Shown here piece by piece: positions 26,415-36,509 of a DNA stretch of 64,000 bases. The stretch's first letter is position 1; every line of letters starts with the position of its first letter. This stretch comes from Amazonocrinis nigriterrae CENA67 (GTDB lineage: Bacteria > Cyanobacteriota > Cyanobacteriia > Cyanobacteriales > Nostocaceae), in contig NZ_JAECZC010000003.1 of NCBI RefSeq assembly GCF_016056305.1, forward strand, positions 64,317 through 128,316, in the 5' to 3' direction. A program made the translations under genes and the position numbers. A model generated the notes under the pieces. It did not search any database and was not told the DNA's origin. It was given only the letters and a program-made list of their open reading frames with translations.

Positions 26415-27281
26415 TAGGGATTAGCCTGCAATTGCTTTTGGGACAGAATTACCTGTGGTAAGTTTTGTGTAAAACTACATTAACTTTACCGATTTACCGT
26501 ATTTTTTAAATGTAGTATTTCACAAAGCATGTGTAAAGGCAAGTATTTTTTTGAAGGTGAAGGGGAAGGGGAAGGGGAAAGGGAAGGGGAAAGGCAAAAG
26601 TTTTTCTGATAGCCAGGTGAAGGCTTCTGGTGGTTTATGGCTGAGAACTTAAGGTACTAAGAGATTGAACGTTTGATTTTGTAGCTTTTTTGTTTGATAT
26701 TTACTAACGGGAGAATCAACATGACGCTGAAGGCAGTTCATCATGTGCAGGTGACATACCCTACAGAAATGGAGTCAGCAATGCTGTTTTTCTACAGCCA
26801 AGTTTTGGGACTGACTGAAATACCCAGACCGTAGGTGGTCAAAAATAATTCTGGGGCATGGTATAAATTGGGAGACATTTAAACTAGGGGATTTTTTATC
26901 TAAAGGAAAAAATGCATTCTTAAACTAAAAATAGGTATTAATTAATACAAATATAATATAAGAATAAATTTTTGCTTACTCCCCACTCTCCACTCCCTAC
27001 TCACTACTCCCTAATCTCCACTTTGGTAGCTTACTAGGGAAAATCCTTAAAATACTTGTATGGTGAGAACCGAAAATTACTTGGAGTAATTCTTGGAGTA
27101 TGACTCCTAGTAATTTTGATGTAAAGATGGTATGGTCAGGCTTTAGTATAGCGATAGTACTTTTGTTCTCATCAAAAAAGTTGACTAGTTTATTTTTTTG
27201 ATTCACAAAACCTGAAATCAGTACATTCGTGGTACTTAAGACTAGAATAAAAGCTAAAAACGTGGAATTGACGTTGTTATC
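26415..27281. other. Spacer with G-rich repeats and a VOC gene remnant
   Basis: Contains GGGGAAGGGGAAAGG tandem units (26556-26600), a broken VOC gene (26721-26879) and CCCCACTCTCCACTCCCTAC-type repeats (26975-27020). It also holds the clpP upstream region. A minus-strand 102-codon frame over 26997-27305 overlaps the clpP start and has no recognisable product. Confidence 0.6.
26721..26879 (+). pseudogene. Truncated VOC (glyoxalase-like) family pseudogene
   Basis: A good SD (GGGAG) precedes ATG 26721. The frame reads MTLKAVHHVQVTYPTEMES, then a block with LFFYSQVLGLTEIPRP, a TAG at 26832, and continues in the same frame as VVKNNSGAWYKLGDI before TAA at 26880. These are the first two strands of a VOC/bleomycin-resistance-type protein, joined across an in-frame stop. 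The remaining two thirds of the domain are missing. It is therefore a decayed gene that lost its 3' part and gained a nonsense codon. Confidence 0.7.
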
Positions 27282-27893
27282 ATGATACCTATCGTTATTG
27301 AACAATCGGGTCGAGGCGAACGCGCTTTTGATATTTACTCACGACTGTTGCGTGAGCGCATCATCTTCTTAGGTCAACAGATTGATAGCAACTTAGCTAA
27401 CTTAATTGTTGCCCAGCTGCTGTTTTTGGATGCTGAAGACCCAGAGAAAGACATTTACATGTATATAAATTCTCCCGGTGGTTCGGTGACAGCCGGTATG
27501 GGCATTTTTGACACCATGAAACACATTCGCCCTGATGTCTGTACCATTTGTACAGGACTAGCGGCGAGTATGGGCGCTTTTCTTCTCAGCGCTGGTGCTA
27601 AGGGTAAACGGATGAGTCTACCTCATTCTCGAATTATGATCCACCAACCTCTAGGTGGCGCACAAGGGCAAGCGACTGATATTGAAATTCAAGCGCGGGA
27701 GATTTTATATCACAAGCGACGGCTCAATGAGTATTTAGCCGAACACACTGGTCAGCCAATTGAACGCATTGCCGAAGATACTGAACGGGACTTCTTTATG
27801 TCGCCGGAGGAAGCTAAAGAATATGGCTTAATTGACCAAGTGATTGACCGTCACGCTGCTGGTAGTCGTCCAGCAGTTTCAGTTGTGAGTTAA
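27282..27893 (+). CDS. clpP: ATP-dependent Clp protease proteolytic subunit
   Basis: 203-residue serine peptidase that forms the heptameric degradation chamber used with ClpC or ClpX. The catalytic triad is Ser96 ([11 protein letters not shown]), His121 ([12 protein letters not shown]) and Asp170 (DTERDFFMS). Cyanobacteria carry several clpP paralogues plus an inactive clpR; the intact triad shows this is an active ClpP. No clpR or clpX follows, so it appears to be a single-gene unit. The short N-terminus ([20 protein letters not shown]) is typical of mature-type ClpP. Confidence 0.96.
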   Translation: MIPIVIEQSGRGERAFDIYSRLLRERIIFLGQQIDSNLANLIVAQLLFLDAEDPEKDIYMYINSPGGSVTAGMGIFDTMKHIRPDVCTICTGLAASMGAFLLSAGAKGKRMSLPHSRIMIHQPLGGAQGQATDIEIQAREILYHKRRLNEYLAEHTGQPIERIAEDTERDFFMSPEEAKEYGLIDQVIDRHAAGSRPAVSVVS

Positions 27894-28052
27894 TAGTTAA
27901 TAGTCAATGGTCATTAGTCATTAGTTGAGTTGACGCTCTACCTAGTTCAAACGGTTTAGAGCGTCAAAAGCTTGACAACATAAATGATTTAAGCTCTTTA
28001 GTTACAATTTAACCGTGAGCATATCCTCTTATTATTTGTCAGCGCGGTTAAT

Positions 28053-28493
28053 ATGACTGACGTAAACCCAGATATCAACGGAACTATTACGATCGCACTA
28101 CAGCGTCAAGAGAATGGACAGTATGTTTGTCAGATGTCATCTTCTCTAAGCGATTTTCCCAAAGATAACCTGCAATGCTACGGTCAAACAAAGGAACATG
28201 CGATCGCCAACGCTTTAGAACAATTAGCCGATGAGTATCGCCGAATAGCGGAAGAACAACAAAATATAGATTGGCTCACAGTAGAGAGATCAGACTCTGG
28301 AGAACCAATTACTAAGCATTACCATGTAATTTTGCACTACGAACGCATTGCTGAGGAAGAATCGAAGTTTCAGGCAATGCACAATACAATCATGGGAAAT
28401 ACCGTGGTTGAAAATGCCAAGATTACCGTGATTGAGATTGATCCAGATATACCAATTGATCCTTTAGCGCGATCGTGGGATGGAGTGGGCTAG
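28053..28493 (+). CDS. Conserved hypothetical protein (function unknown)
   Basis: 146 residues, acidic, with no signal peptide or membrane segment. The N-terminal half (ITIALQRQENGQYVCQMSSS, then YGQTKEHAIANALEQLADEY) has the strand-strand-helix order of HicB-like partial RNase H folds, but no toxin gene is next to it. The C-terminal half (HYHVILHYERIAEEESKFQA) is not recognisable to me. The composition looks like a real protein. It ends about 110 bp before the tRNA-Gly gene, which is on the opposite strand. Confidence 0.6.
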   Translation: MTDVNPDINGTITIALQRQENGQYVCQMSSSLSDFPKDNLQCYGQTKEHAIANALEQLADEYRRIAEEQQNIDWLTVERSDSGEPITKHYHVILHYERIAEEESKFQAMHNTIMGNTVVENAKITVIEIDPDIPIDPLARSWDGVG

Positions 28494-28605
28494 TGACATC
28501 AACAGGTATAACGCTTTTTCAAGACTTGAACACCGTTGCGATCGCCTATTTGATTCCAGCCTAATCTGACTTAAAGATTTTGCACGAAAAACGTTTTACT
28601 GTTCA

Positions 28606-28676
28606 AGCGGGCGGCGGGAATCGAACCCGCATTAATAGCTTGGAAGGCTATAGTTTTACCACTAAACTACGCCCGC
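28606..28676 (-). tRNA. tRNA-Gly (anticodon TCC)
   Basis: Read on the minus strand, the acceptor stem GCGGGCG pairs with CGCCCGC. The D-arm is in TAGTTTAGTGGTAAAAC, the anticodon loop is CTTCCAA with TCC, and the T-arm is GCGGGTTCGATTCCCGC. The discriminator base is U. The length is 71 nt without an encoded CCA. All cloverleaf arms pair properly, so it should be functional. Confidence 0.97.
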
Positions 28677-28826
28677 AAATTTCCAACTTAAATAAGATAA
28701 CATACTTGAAACTAAAATTCAAGCATCCAGTCATACCAAATCGAAAAAGTTAGTATGTTGTTGCTATTATACAAAATAGCATTTTAGTCAAGACTATCAT
28801 TCCAAAATTCAAAAACTGAGTCAAAG

Positions 28827-29906
28827 TTAACGCCGCTCTATTTTGATACGTACAAACAGATTGCTCCATTCCGGTGGTGTTGTGCCATCTGGATAGCGTG
28901 CAGGCTGAAATTTTTCACCTTGGAAAACATCATTGGCGAATTCCTCATATTTGCTTTTTGAAGCTTGTGGTATCGCTTGATCTATAACTTTAGCTTCTAT
29001 AAACTTACCAGTGTTATCAATTATTAACGATACTAAAAACTCTACAGCAGGAAGTTCAAGGTTGCTATTGATGTAAAGTGAGGCAACTTGTTTTTCGTTG
29101 CTTCCTATGTGTTCAGCTAGTTTCAAGTTTTTGGGTAAAGGCTCTCGCATCAATTTTCTCTGCTCGTCTTCACTCACAGGAACCCAGCTTGCAAATATTC
29201 CTGTTTGTGTTTGAGGTTCTGGAGGTGGCGGTAACTGTTCGCCAGTACCTACTGGTTTGTCTTGCTGTGCTTGTTCACGTTGGCGTTGTTGTTCAGCCTC
29301 TTGGAGTTGGCGTTGTTGTTCAGCCTCTTGGAGTCGGCGTTGTTGTTCAGCCTCTTGGAGTTGGCGTTGTTGTTCAGCCTCTTGGAGTTGGCGTTGTTGT
29401 TCAGCCTCTTGGAGTTGGCGTTGTTGTTCAGCCTCTTGGAGTCGGCGTTGTTGCTCAGCCTCTTGGAGTTGGCGTTGTTGAATGTTCGCTCTTTTTTCGC
29501 TTGCAGATGCGATCGCTCGTTTTTCGCTTGCAGATGCGATCGCTCCTTGATTTGAAATATCAGCAGCAGGAGGTGTTACCGCTAATTGATCTGTTTTAGT
29601 TACTTGCTTAGGTAATTTCGCTGCTTGTGAATTTTGATTTTTCGATAGTCGGTTTGCGACAACTGGTTTTACACTTGCTCTTGATTTTGCTTGAGGAGAA
29701 ATTTCTACTAACTCAATGGGAATATCTGCTTGCTCTTGCTGCGAAAATCCCAGTCTAATCACATGAGATGAACGAATTAGCCAGAAAGCCAGCAAATGCA
29801 AGGAAATTGAACTGATAGCTACAGCAATCCATAAACCGGGTGGATCGGTGTGTCGCCTCCAGAAGTGATCTGAAATTGGTGTTTTGTCTGCAACCGATCT
29901 TGTCAT
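28827..29906 (-). CDS. TonB-family energy transducer with glutamine-rich coiled-coil linker
   Basis: 359 residues: a cytoplasmic N-terminus, one membrane helix (LWIAVAISSISLHLLAFWLI, residues 25-44), a variable linker, then a TonB-like C-domain (VEFLVSLIIDNTGKFIEAKV ... FQPARYPDG). TonB proteins pass proton-motive-force energy to outer-membrane transporters across the periplasm. The linker contains ASASEKRAI twice, then seven LQEAEQQRQ-type units encoded by 27-bp tandem repeats. These would form a long charged helix in place of the usual Pro-rich stretch. No exbB/exbD genes are adjacent. The C-domain is short, so the protein could also be a TonB-like protein of other use. Confidence 0.7.
   Translation of the reverse strand: MTRSVADKTPISDHFWRRHTDPPGLWIAVAISSISLHLLAFWLIRSSHVIRLGFSQQEQADIPIELVEISPQAKSRASVKPVVANRLSKNQNSQAAKLPKQVTKTDQLAVTPPAADISNQGAIASASEKRAIASASEKRANIQQRQLQEAEQQRRLQEAEQQRQLQEAEQQRQLQEAEQQRQLQEAEQQRRLQEAEQQRQLQEAEQQRQREQAQQDKPVGTGEQLPPPPEPQTQTGIFASWVPVSEDEQRKLMREPLPKNLKLAEHIGSNEKQVASLYINSNLELPAVEFLVSLIIDNTGKFIEAKVIDQAIPQASKSKYEEFANDVFQGEKFQPARYPDGTTPPEWSNLFVRIKIERR
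29282..29480. repeat. 27-bp tandem repeat inside the TonB-like gene
   Basis: About seven copies of TTGTTGTTCAGCCTCTTGGA plus GTTGGCG with few changes, encoding LQEAEQQRQ on the minus strand. The repeat keeps all three plus-strand frames open, which creates long meaningless open frames opposite the gene. Confidence 0.9.
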
Positions 29907-30276
29907 ATTACATTTGAAACTAGATATGATTCGGTGCTTTTACAGCTAATGCCTAATCGCTAAGAAACACTTTTAACCTTAGAGGTTGTTTGTCAAGTAT
30001 TAATAATTTTGCATTATAAAAATAATGGTGAGTAAAATTCTTGCTACAATCAAGCTGAAAACACTATATTTGTTGTTTTAAAGACTCCCAAATCAACAAA
30101 TATCCCACTGTTCACAGTCAACGTTCATCAGTCATCAGTAGGGGTGGGTTGATGAATATTGTCACATGATAATCCGAGGATATTTGTGAATCTGCCCCTA
30201 CTTCAACCGGGATAATTTATTTTTTGAAGTTTTCTTACTTGAGTTGAATATTCAAAACAAGTTTTCAAATATCCTT
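29907..30276. other. Spacer without recognised gene
   Basis: AT-rich, with one block of TCATCAGTCATCAGT-type short repeats (about 30117-30140) and a GTAGGGGTGGGTT motif. No RNA or coding feature seen. Confidence 0.5.
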
Positions 30277-33200
30277 TTAACGATTAGCAATTAGCTCTGA
30301 TGCAACAGCGAAGGTGAGAACTGTTTCATCTATTCCTTTAAGTTTGAGTGGACTACCTTTGGTAATTTCTTCATCTTGTAAATAATCTGCTACAGCAGCG
30401 GAAACCAGGATAGTGCCAGGAATAGCAGCAGCTTGTAACCTAGCAGCAATATTTACACTTGGCCCAATGGCTGTGTAGTCGGCCCGTTCAGCACTACCAA
30501 ACATGCCCACAACAGCTGTACCTTGATGGATGCCACAGCGAAACTCTACACCATTATGTCCGTTGGCATCGAATATACCTTGCTCTTGCCAGCGCTGGTT
30601 TAACTCAACCAGTGAACGTTGCATACCTCTTGCGGTGTTAACAGCACGACGCACCTGTTCATTTGGGCTAAGTTCTTCAGGCGCTCCGTATAAAGCCAAA
30701 ATAGCATCTCCCATAAATTTATCTACGGTTCCACCATTGTCAAAGACAACGGTGGTCATAACTTCTAGATATTCATTTAGTAACTCTGCTACTCGCCGAG
30801 ATCTGAGGGTATTTGCTAGCTGTGTAAAACCCACGATATCGCTAAATAAAACTGTGATCAAGCGCGGTTCTGGTCGTAAATCTAGTGTCAAAGCTCCAGC
30901 TGCGGCTTTTTGCACTAATACAGCTGGCAAAAAGCGCTTGAGGACTGATTCTGTGAGGTAAGTATTTAGCTCCACAACCTTTCGTTCATTTTCCTTCAAG
31001 GCTAAGAGATTCCTGACTTCTGCCAGAAGTTCCCGGTCGTTAAAAGGTTTTGCTAAATAAGCATCCGCACCATGTTCTGTACTTTCAATGCGGGTTTCTT
31101 CATCAACTTTCGCTGTCAGCAGGATAATTGGTGTTCCTTTTAACTTTTCCTCATTACGGATCATCCGAATCATTTCCAGCCCTGTCACTAAGGGCATCAT
31201 TAAGTCAGTAACAATTAAACTAGGTGAAATTTCTTGAGCTATTCCGAATCCTTCATAACCGTTACGAGCTGTCTTAACTTGATAGCCGTTGCGGCGGAGT
31301 ATATCAGATACATAAGTTCGCAAATCTGGGTTATCATCTACAACTAAAATAGAATGCCTAGTTGCTTGCTCAGTGATGGATGCCAGATGCTGAGTACCAA
31401 TAGTTGGTGATAAATTTTTTGTAAAATCCTCAATATTATCTGTAATAGGTTCTAATGGTTCCAAATCAACTAGTTCGACACTAGCGCGGCTTGTGTTGAC
31501 TTCAACAGGAGTGTCTAGCAATTGTTCTGGGGGTAAGTGAGCGTTTCCAGCCACAAGAGATAAGGTAAAGGTAGTACCTTGTCCGTAAACTGATTCGACA
31601 CTAACTTTACCGCCGTGCAGTTCCACAAGTTCTTTGACTAAAGCTAAACCTAGACCACTGCCTTCATAAGAGCGGTTCTCTGAACCTTCGGCTTGGCGGA
31701 AGCGCTCAAATAAGTAGGGAATTTGCTCTTGAACAATGCCAATTCCGGTATCTTGTACTTGTAGTATGCAATGGTTTTCTTGAGATAGCAATTTGACAGT
31801 AATTGTCCCACTTTCAGGTGTAAATTTCATGGCATTAGACAGGAGGTTATAAACCACCTTGTCAAATTTTTCTATATCTAAATACACTGTGGGACATTTA
31901 CTGAAGTCTGTCACTAGATGTAGTCCCTTTTTCTCACAATAGGGACGAAAAGAATCAACGATTTGACTGACAAATTCAACTAGATCACTAGGACGGAAAT
32001 TAGGCTGCATCCTGCCAGCATCTAAGCGTTGTAAATCTAGTAGTTGGTTTACCAGTCTTAGCAGGCGGCGAGAGTTACGTAGAGCGATCGCACTTTGGGC
32101 ATAAGATAATCCTTCACCAGCCCCCACTGCTGACTCTAAAGGCCCTTGAATCAAGGTGATGGGAGTGCGGAACTCGTGGGAAATATTTTGAAAAAATTCG
32201 GTTTTTTGTTTATCTAGTTGTAATAAGCGCTCAGCTTGCTCACGAGTTTTGTGGTATAGACGTGACTGCTGTACAGCGATCGCTGCTTGTGCTGCTACTG
32301 CTTTTGCTAACTCGATATCAGATGAAACCCATCGCCGTGCTTTGCTACCTTCACGAAGAGTGATACTTCCAATGCATTTGCCGTCAGCTAGTAAAGGGAC
32401 AACCATTAGCGATCGTGCTGGCTTTTTCCAAGGCAAATCTAACCCTTGGATTGCTGAAGAGCGATCGCTCATATCATTAATTACCACAGGCTCCTGAGTA
32501 CGCAAGATTTCTCTGAGTATGGGATTTTCTTGGATAGGTGCTTGAGAGTTGGGTAATTGCTGAATTACAGAATTATGGCTAACAATTAAATTTTTGCCTT
32601 TCCCTGACGGTTGGGAATTATCAGAATGTTGAGAACTATCATACAAAGCTACACAATCAACAAACTCATCTTCTTCTGTCCACAAAGACAGGACACAGCC
32701 ATCGACTTGTAGGGCTTGTCCAAGTTGGTAGGTGATAGCTGCGAAGATATCTTGAGGGTCTAGGCTAGAGCGAATCGCAGTAGTAATAGTATTAATCAGG
32801 CCCTCTCGCTTGGCAAGGGCACGTACCTGCTCGTATGCATAAGCTTGAGACAAAGCTAAGGCTGCCTGATCTGCTACCATCAACACTAATTGCACCTCGT
32901 CCTTACTCCAAAAGCGGGGTTGGGAACATTGGTGTAGTGCCAGCACTGCCATCAATTCCTGTTGGCAAATCAGGGGTACAACTAGGCTAGAGCAAATGTT
33001 AGCAGTGGCGAAAGCTAAAGTGCGTTGCTGCATTTCGGGAGTTTCGCCTTGGATGCGTTCATCACCTGCTACATCATGAATTACCTGAACTTCGCGGGTT
33101 TCCCAGACTGTTTGAGCCAAAACAGACAGAGGTGAATTTACATCTTCTACACTCTCTCCGGCTCCAATTGGCTGAGTTTTCTGGTAAATGAATCCTTCAT

Positions 33201-33777
33201 CCACCAACTGTTCATCTTGGAAGGGACGTAAAAGACAAACATCTACTTCCAACATATGACCAACTGTATCGACAATTGTTTGTAGAATTTGCCGATAGTC
33301 TAAGGCACTGCGGATTGTATTTGTGATGGTATTTAGCAGCGATTCCTGACGGAGTGTGCGTGTCAGTTCGCGGGTACGAGCTTTGAGGACGTTGTGGGTA
33401 TCTAGGGCCTGGCGTACAACTGCTTTGAGATCCTCCGCTTCCCACGGTTTAGTTACATATTTGAATACCTTACCAGCATTAATTGCTTCTACTAGGTCTT
33501 CAACATCAGTGTAGCCAGTTAAAATAATCCGGATAATATCTGGATATTGAGTCGCTGTCAGGCTCAAAAATTCTGTACCGCTCATTATCGGCATTCGCTG
33601 ATCGGAGATGATCACTGAAACCTCTCCTTCTTGCGCTAACAAATCCAGCGCTGCAGGACCAGATGTTGCCCTCAGCACCTTATAGTCGCGATAGAAGGTG
33701 CGGTAAAGCAAGTCAAGGTTGTCTGGTTCGTCATCAACAACCAAAATTTTCGGCTTACTGTTTACTTGAGATTTCAT
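30277..33777 (-). CDS. cyaC: CyaC-type hybrid two-component adenylate cyclase
   Basis: 1166 residues. Domain order: receiver 1 (Asp59 in VIISDQRMP), two GAF domains (about 165-315 and 340-505), HisKA with His534 in NISHEFRTPITLIQ, HATPase (DTGIGIVQEQ, GSGLGLAL), receiver 2 (IVTDLMMPL) and a class III nucleotide cyclase at the C-terminus (ITVLFSDIVGFTQLA, then VDKFMGDAILALYG). The Lys in VDKFMGDA and the Asp in ADYTAIGPS are the pattern of ATP rather than GTP users. The layout and length match Anabaena/Spirulina CyaC, which makes cAMP under phosphorelay control. It is transcribed alone. Confidence 0.92.
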   Translation of the reverse strand: MKSQVNSKPKILVVDDEPDNLDLLYRTFYRDYKVLRATSGPAALDLLAQEGEVSVIISDQRMPIMSGTEFLSLTATQYPDIIRIILTGYTDVEDLVEAINAGKVFKYVTKPWEAEDLKAVVRQALDTHNVLKARTRELTRTLRQESLLNTITNTIRSALDYRQILQTIVDTVGHMLEVDVCLLRPFQDEQLVDEGFIYQKTQPIGAGESVEDVNSPLSVLAQTVWETREVQVIHDVAGDERIQGETPEMQQRTLAFATANICSSLVVPLICQQELMAVLALHQCSQPRFWSKDEVQLVLMVADQAALALSQAYAYEQVRALAKREGLINTITTAIRSSLDPQDIFAAITYQLGQALQVDGCVLSLWTEEDEFVDCVALYDSSQHSDNSQPSGKGKNLIVSHNSVIQQLPNSQAPIQENPILREILRTQEPVVINDMSDRSSAIQGLDLPWKKPARSLMVVPLLADGKCIGSITLREGSKARRWVSSDIELAKAVAAQAAIAVQQSRLYHKTREQAERLLQLDKQKTEFFQNISHEFRTPITLIQGPLESAVGAGEGLSYAQSAIALRNSRRLLRLVNQLLDLQRLDAGRMQPNFRPSDLVEFVSQIVDSFRPYCEKKGLHLVTDFSKCPTVYLDIEKFDKVVYNLLSNAMKFTPESGTITVKLLSQENHCILQVQDTGIGIVQEQIPYLFERFRQAEGSENRSYEGSGLGLALVKELVELHGGKVSVESVYGQGTTFTLSLVAGNAHLPPEQLLDTPVEVNTSRASVELVDLEPLEPITDNIEDFTKNLSPTIGTQHLASITEQATRHSILVVDDNPDLRTYVSDILRRNGYQVKTARNGYEGFGIAQEISPSLIVTDLMMPLVTGLEMIRMIRNEEKLKGTPIILLTAKVDEETRIESTEHGADAYLAKPFNDRELLAEVRNLLALKENERKVVELNTYLTESVLKRFLPAVLVQKAAAGALTLDLRPEPRLITVLFSDIVGFTQLANTLRSRRVAELLNEYLEVMTTVVFDNGGTVDKFMGDAILALYGAPEELSPNEQVRRAVNTARGMQRSLVELNQRWQEQGIFDANGHNGVEFRCGIHQGTAVVGMFGSAERADYTAIGPSVNIAARLQAAAIPGTILVSAAVADYLQDEEITKGSPLKLKGIDETVLTFAVASELIANR

Positions 33778-34927
33778 GCACCGCTTTCCTGCTGCAACGG
33801 CAGTTGGATAAAGAATAATCTGATCAGGGTGGAATGGTTCTGAGTCAGGTAAGAGCAGAGCATTTCTACCAATGAGGCTTTTTGGTTATATGACTGCTGA
33901 GTGTGGGAATATTTACTGACAGTAAGTGGCCTCACTAGCTTGTAACGATCGCTATTGGCTCTAGTGCAGCGCAATCGGGTTCATAGTTAGTTGTCGTTCT
34001 ATAGAGTTGATGCTTGTTTGCCAAATCTTCCCTCACCTCCAGCGATAACTCTCCAATCATCTCTACAGCACTCAAGGCTGGTTGAAAAAGCCAGATGAAG
34101 CTGCATATTAAGTTTTCCCGTTGCAGCAGTTGCACTAACACTTGCATGTAAATTTTATTTATGACATTCATGGTAGGGTCAGCGATATTACAACAATATG
34201 ATTTAAAAACAAAGTATACTATTTATATAAATACCTCTTTACCAATCTAGCAATCAGAAATATAAGTTAGACAAGTAGCATTGATTAGAAAATTAGGTAT
34301 AGTTTCTCCAGCACCTAGGTTCCTTTACAATCACCACTTCACTTTTTCATGGAAACTGGTATTAGTGTAGTGGCAATCCAATGAAACCACTCAGTAACCC
34401 AACTAAAGCTAGTTAAAAGCAAAATTAGCCGAGGTTTGGCTGTAAGAAAATCTCGCGGTCACTCAAGTCAGTATTACTGTCAACTGCTTTGTTGCCTAGA
34501 GTTAAATTACAAGTCTAGTTTTGCTGATTAGTTGCATTTAGCCAAGTGAATTTTTCAACTTGATTTCAGCAACACGGTAAACACTTGTTTGTGGAACTGG
34601 TAGTTAAACATTGCCTGGCACTGTTAATTATACTACCTTTGATTGCTATTAAGCTGACGACATATGAAGCTCCAAGCCTCCAGATAAGCCAGATAATACT
34701 TTTCGTCTAGGCATCAACGACCTCCTTTATGTTCTGGGAAAACGTGAGATAGCTCTGGTGGTGAGCTTTCCCTCCAAAGGAACTGCGGTGAGAAAATTTT
34801 GTACTCTGTTTACTCGACAATTTAAGTAAGAAGTTGTAATCTCACTGTAATTTCAACATTCCAACCTAATTTTAGTTTTAAAATAGCTTATACGGTGTTG
34901 TAGCATTTTGAAAAAAATCTTCGTTGA
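33778..34927. other. Gene-poor region upstream of cyaC
   Basis: About 1.1 kb with no convincing gene. Minus-strand open frames at 33774-33974 and 33935-34171 lack homology-like patterns and overlap each other. The cyaC promoter should lie here. The sequence becomes AT-rich toward 34900. Confidence 0.5.
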
Positions 34928-35830
34928 ATGCAATCAACAGACCGCGGTGTTAGCGTAGCTAAGCTCTGTTCTTTGGGTTTTTACGCCACATGTATGGCTG
35001 TAGGGTTTCCTGACAGCCGCACATCGGGGGCTATGGATCCCCACGAAGTGGGGATTGGGGGAGAACCACGCCAGATGCTTCAAGTCGGCATAGGCGACGA
35101 CAGTCGCTTCAAGTCGGCAAAGCCTTTCGGCAATCGCTCATGGGGAGCCACTGCGTTGCGGAGGTTTCCTCCGTTGTAGCAAGTGGCGTGGGAACCCCCA
35201 AGACCCTTACGGGTGACGCTCGCAAGCTCGCTAACGCTCTTGCTAACGGCAGTCCCCCAGACGCTCGGAAAGCGTAGCGTCTCCCCTTGGGAGAAGACTC
35301 GCGCAACGCTTGCGCTAACGTCGGAAACCGCTCCTGTCGGGGGATGCCTCACAGCGTTGCCGACGCTCCTACGTCGCTACCGCTACGCTAACACCACAGC
35401 GCTGTTTCCCCAACGAACTGGCTCCCTAAGACCCGTACTGCAAAGCAGAATCCTTTCACCGTTGGGCGAAGCCCATCCTACAGGTTAGGTGTTCCCGTTC
35501 CCAAGGGAGAGGTTCCCGCTTTCTTAGGGTAGGGCGCCTTGCACTGTTAGCGTTGCGAAGATCGTGAGTCTTCTCCCAAGGGGAGCCACTCACTCACTGC
35601 CTCCCCAGGATGAACCACCGAAAGGGTTTCTCGACTTAAGGAGAGTGGCTCTTCAAGTGGAGGATGTGGCGTCCATTATGGGGGCTACCTCACAGCAGTG
35701 GTTCTTCCCTGTGATCCTCAGGCCCCCAATACGGTTCGGTTAAAGGGGAAAGGGGAAAGGGAAAAGGGGAAGAAAAACCTTTAACCCAAGCCCAGTAACC
35801 TTTTCCCCAAACCCTATTGTGAGTTTAAAA
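34928..35830. repeat. Island of mosaic interspersed repeats
   Basis: About 0.9 kb of GC-richer sequence built from shuffled short blocks, such as CTTCAAGTCGGCA (twice), CTTTCGGCAATCGCTCATGGG, CCCCCAAGACCCTTACGGG, GCGCTAACG, CTCCCCTTGGGAGAAGACTC and CCGAAAGGGTTTC. Related blocks occur at 3620-3760, 3950-4010, 12857-12900, 58320-58360 and 62560-62710. It ends in GGGGAAAGGGGAAAGGG units with a partly complementary AACCTTTTCCCC block. The open frames it contains on both strands are repeat-derived. Confidence 0.7.
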
Positions 35831-35882
35831 TGCTTATCCGAACCGTATTGCTCAGGCCCCGATTTCTCCAGTCCCTTTTATT

Positions 35883-36509
35883 ATGAAACTAACCTTGACA
35901 TCCTGGTTTTTTGAGCCTCACTACCAACAGCCAATAGCATCTGCGGCAGAGCAAGCTCCTTGCAAATTTCACATTCGTACTGCTACACCTGCTGATTTGA
36001 CTGGCATTGCCCAAATTATTGCTGAAAGCTTTCACTCCCAAGATGGTTTCTGGGGATGGGCTTTTCCATTACTACGTTTGGGTATTTATGAAGACTTCAG
36101 GCATCGCTTGTCCTCACCTACACCCCATCAGGTTTGTTTGGTTGCTGTTGACACTACTAGTACAGATCATAAGTTAATAGGAACTGTAGAAATGGGTGTA
36201 CGTTTCGCTGATTCGTGGATACAGGTTAGCAAAAGTTTTCCTTATTTGTCTAATTTAGCTGTTCATCCTCAATATCGAAGATATGGTGTAGCATCTGGGT
36301 TACTTATGAGTTGTCAACAAATTTCACAAGAATGGGGATTTCAAGACTTATACCTCCACGTTTTAGAAAATAACTATCAGGCACGACAGCTTTATTTCAA
36401 GCTGGGATATAGAGTACATAAAGTGGAATCTAACTGGAATAAATTTTTATTCAGACGCTCTCGACAGATTTTATTACATAAAAATTTGAGAGTTGATTCA
36501 ACGACTTGA
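35883..36509 (+). CDS. GNAT-family N-acetyltransferase
   Basis: 208 residues. After a 25-residue lead, a GCN5-related acetyltransferase domain runs from HIRTATPADLTGIAQIIAES to KLGYRVHKVE. The acetyl-CoA loop is in YLSNLAVHPQYRRYGVASGL (an R/Q-x-x-G-x-A-like turn), and the last motif is LHVLENNYQARQLYFKLGY. The long insertion between the first strands (FHSQDGFWGWAFPLLRLGIY) resembles plastid/cyanobacterial GNAT proteins. The substrate (protein N-terminus, lysine or small molecule) is unknown. It is preceded by the repeat island and has no co-transcribed neighbour. Confidence 0.85.
   Translation: MKLTLTSWFFEPHYQQPIASAAEQAPCKFHIRTATPADLTGIAQIIAESFHSQDGFWGWAFPLLRLGIYEDFRHRLSSPTPHQVCLVAVDTTSTDHKLIGTVEMGVRFADSWIQVSKSFPYLSNLAVHPQYRRYGVASGLLMSCQQISQEWGFQDLYLHVLENNYQARQLYFKLGYRVHKVESNWNKFLFRRSRQILLHKNLRVDSTT

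Noticed and set aside
29078-29599. Long plus-strand open frames (up to 173 codons) opposite the TonB-like gene
   Set aside because: They are low-complexity products of the 27-bp tandem repeat, which is open in all plus-strand frames; the minus-strand frame has a membrane helix and a TonB-like domain.
33774-34171. Two minus-strand ORFs upstream of cyaC
   Set aside because: They overlap each other in different frames, have no SD and no protein-like pattern; the region is more likely the cyaC promoter and leader.
34928-35488. Several open frames of 65-100 codons on both strands
   Set aside because: They lie entirely in mosaic interspersed repeats and show no domain-like pattern.
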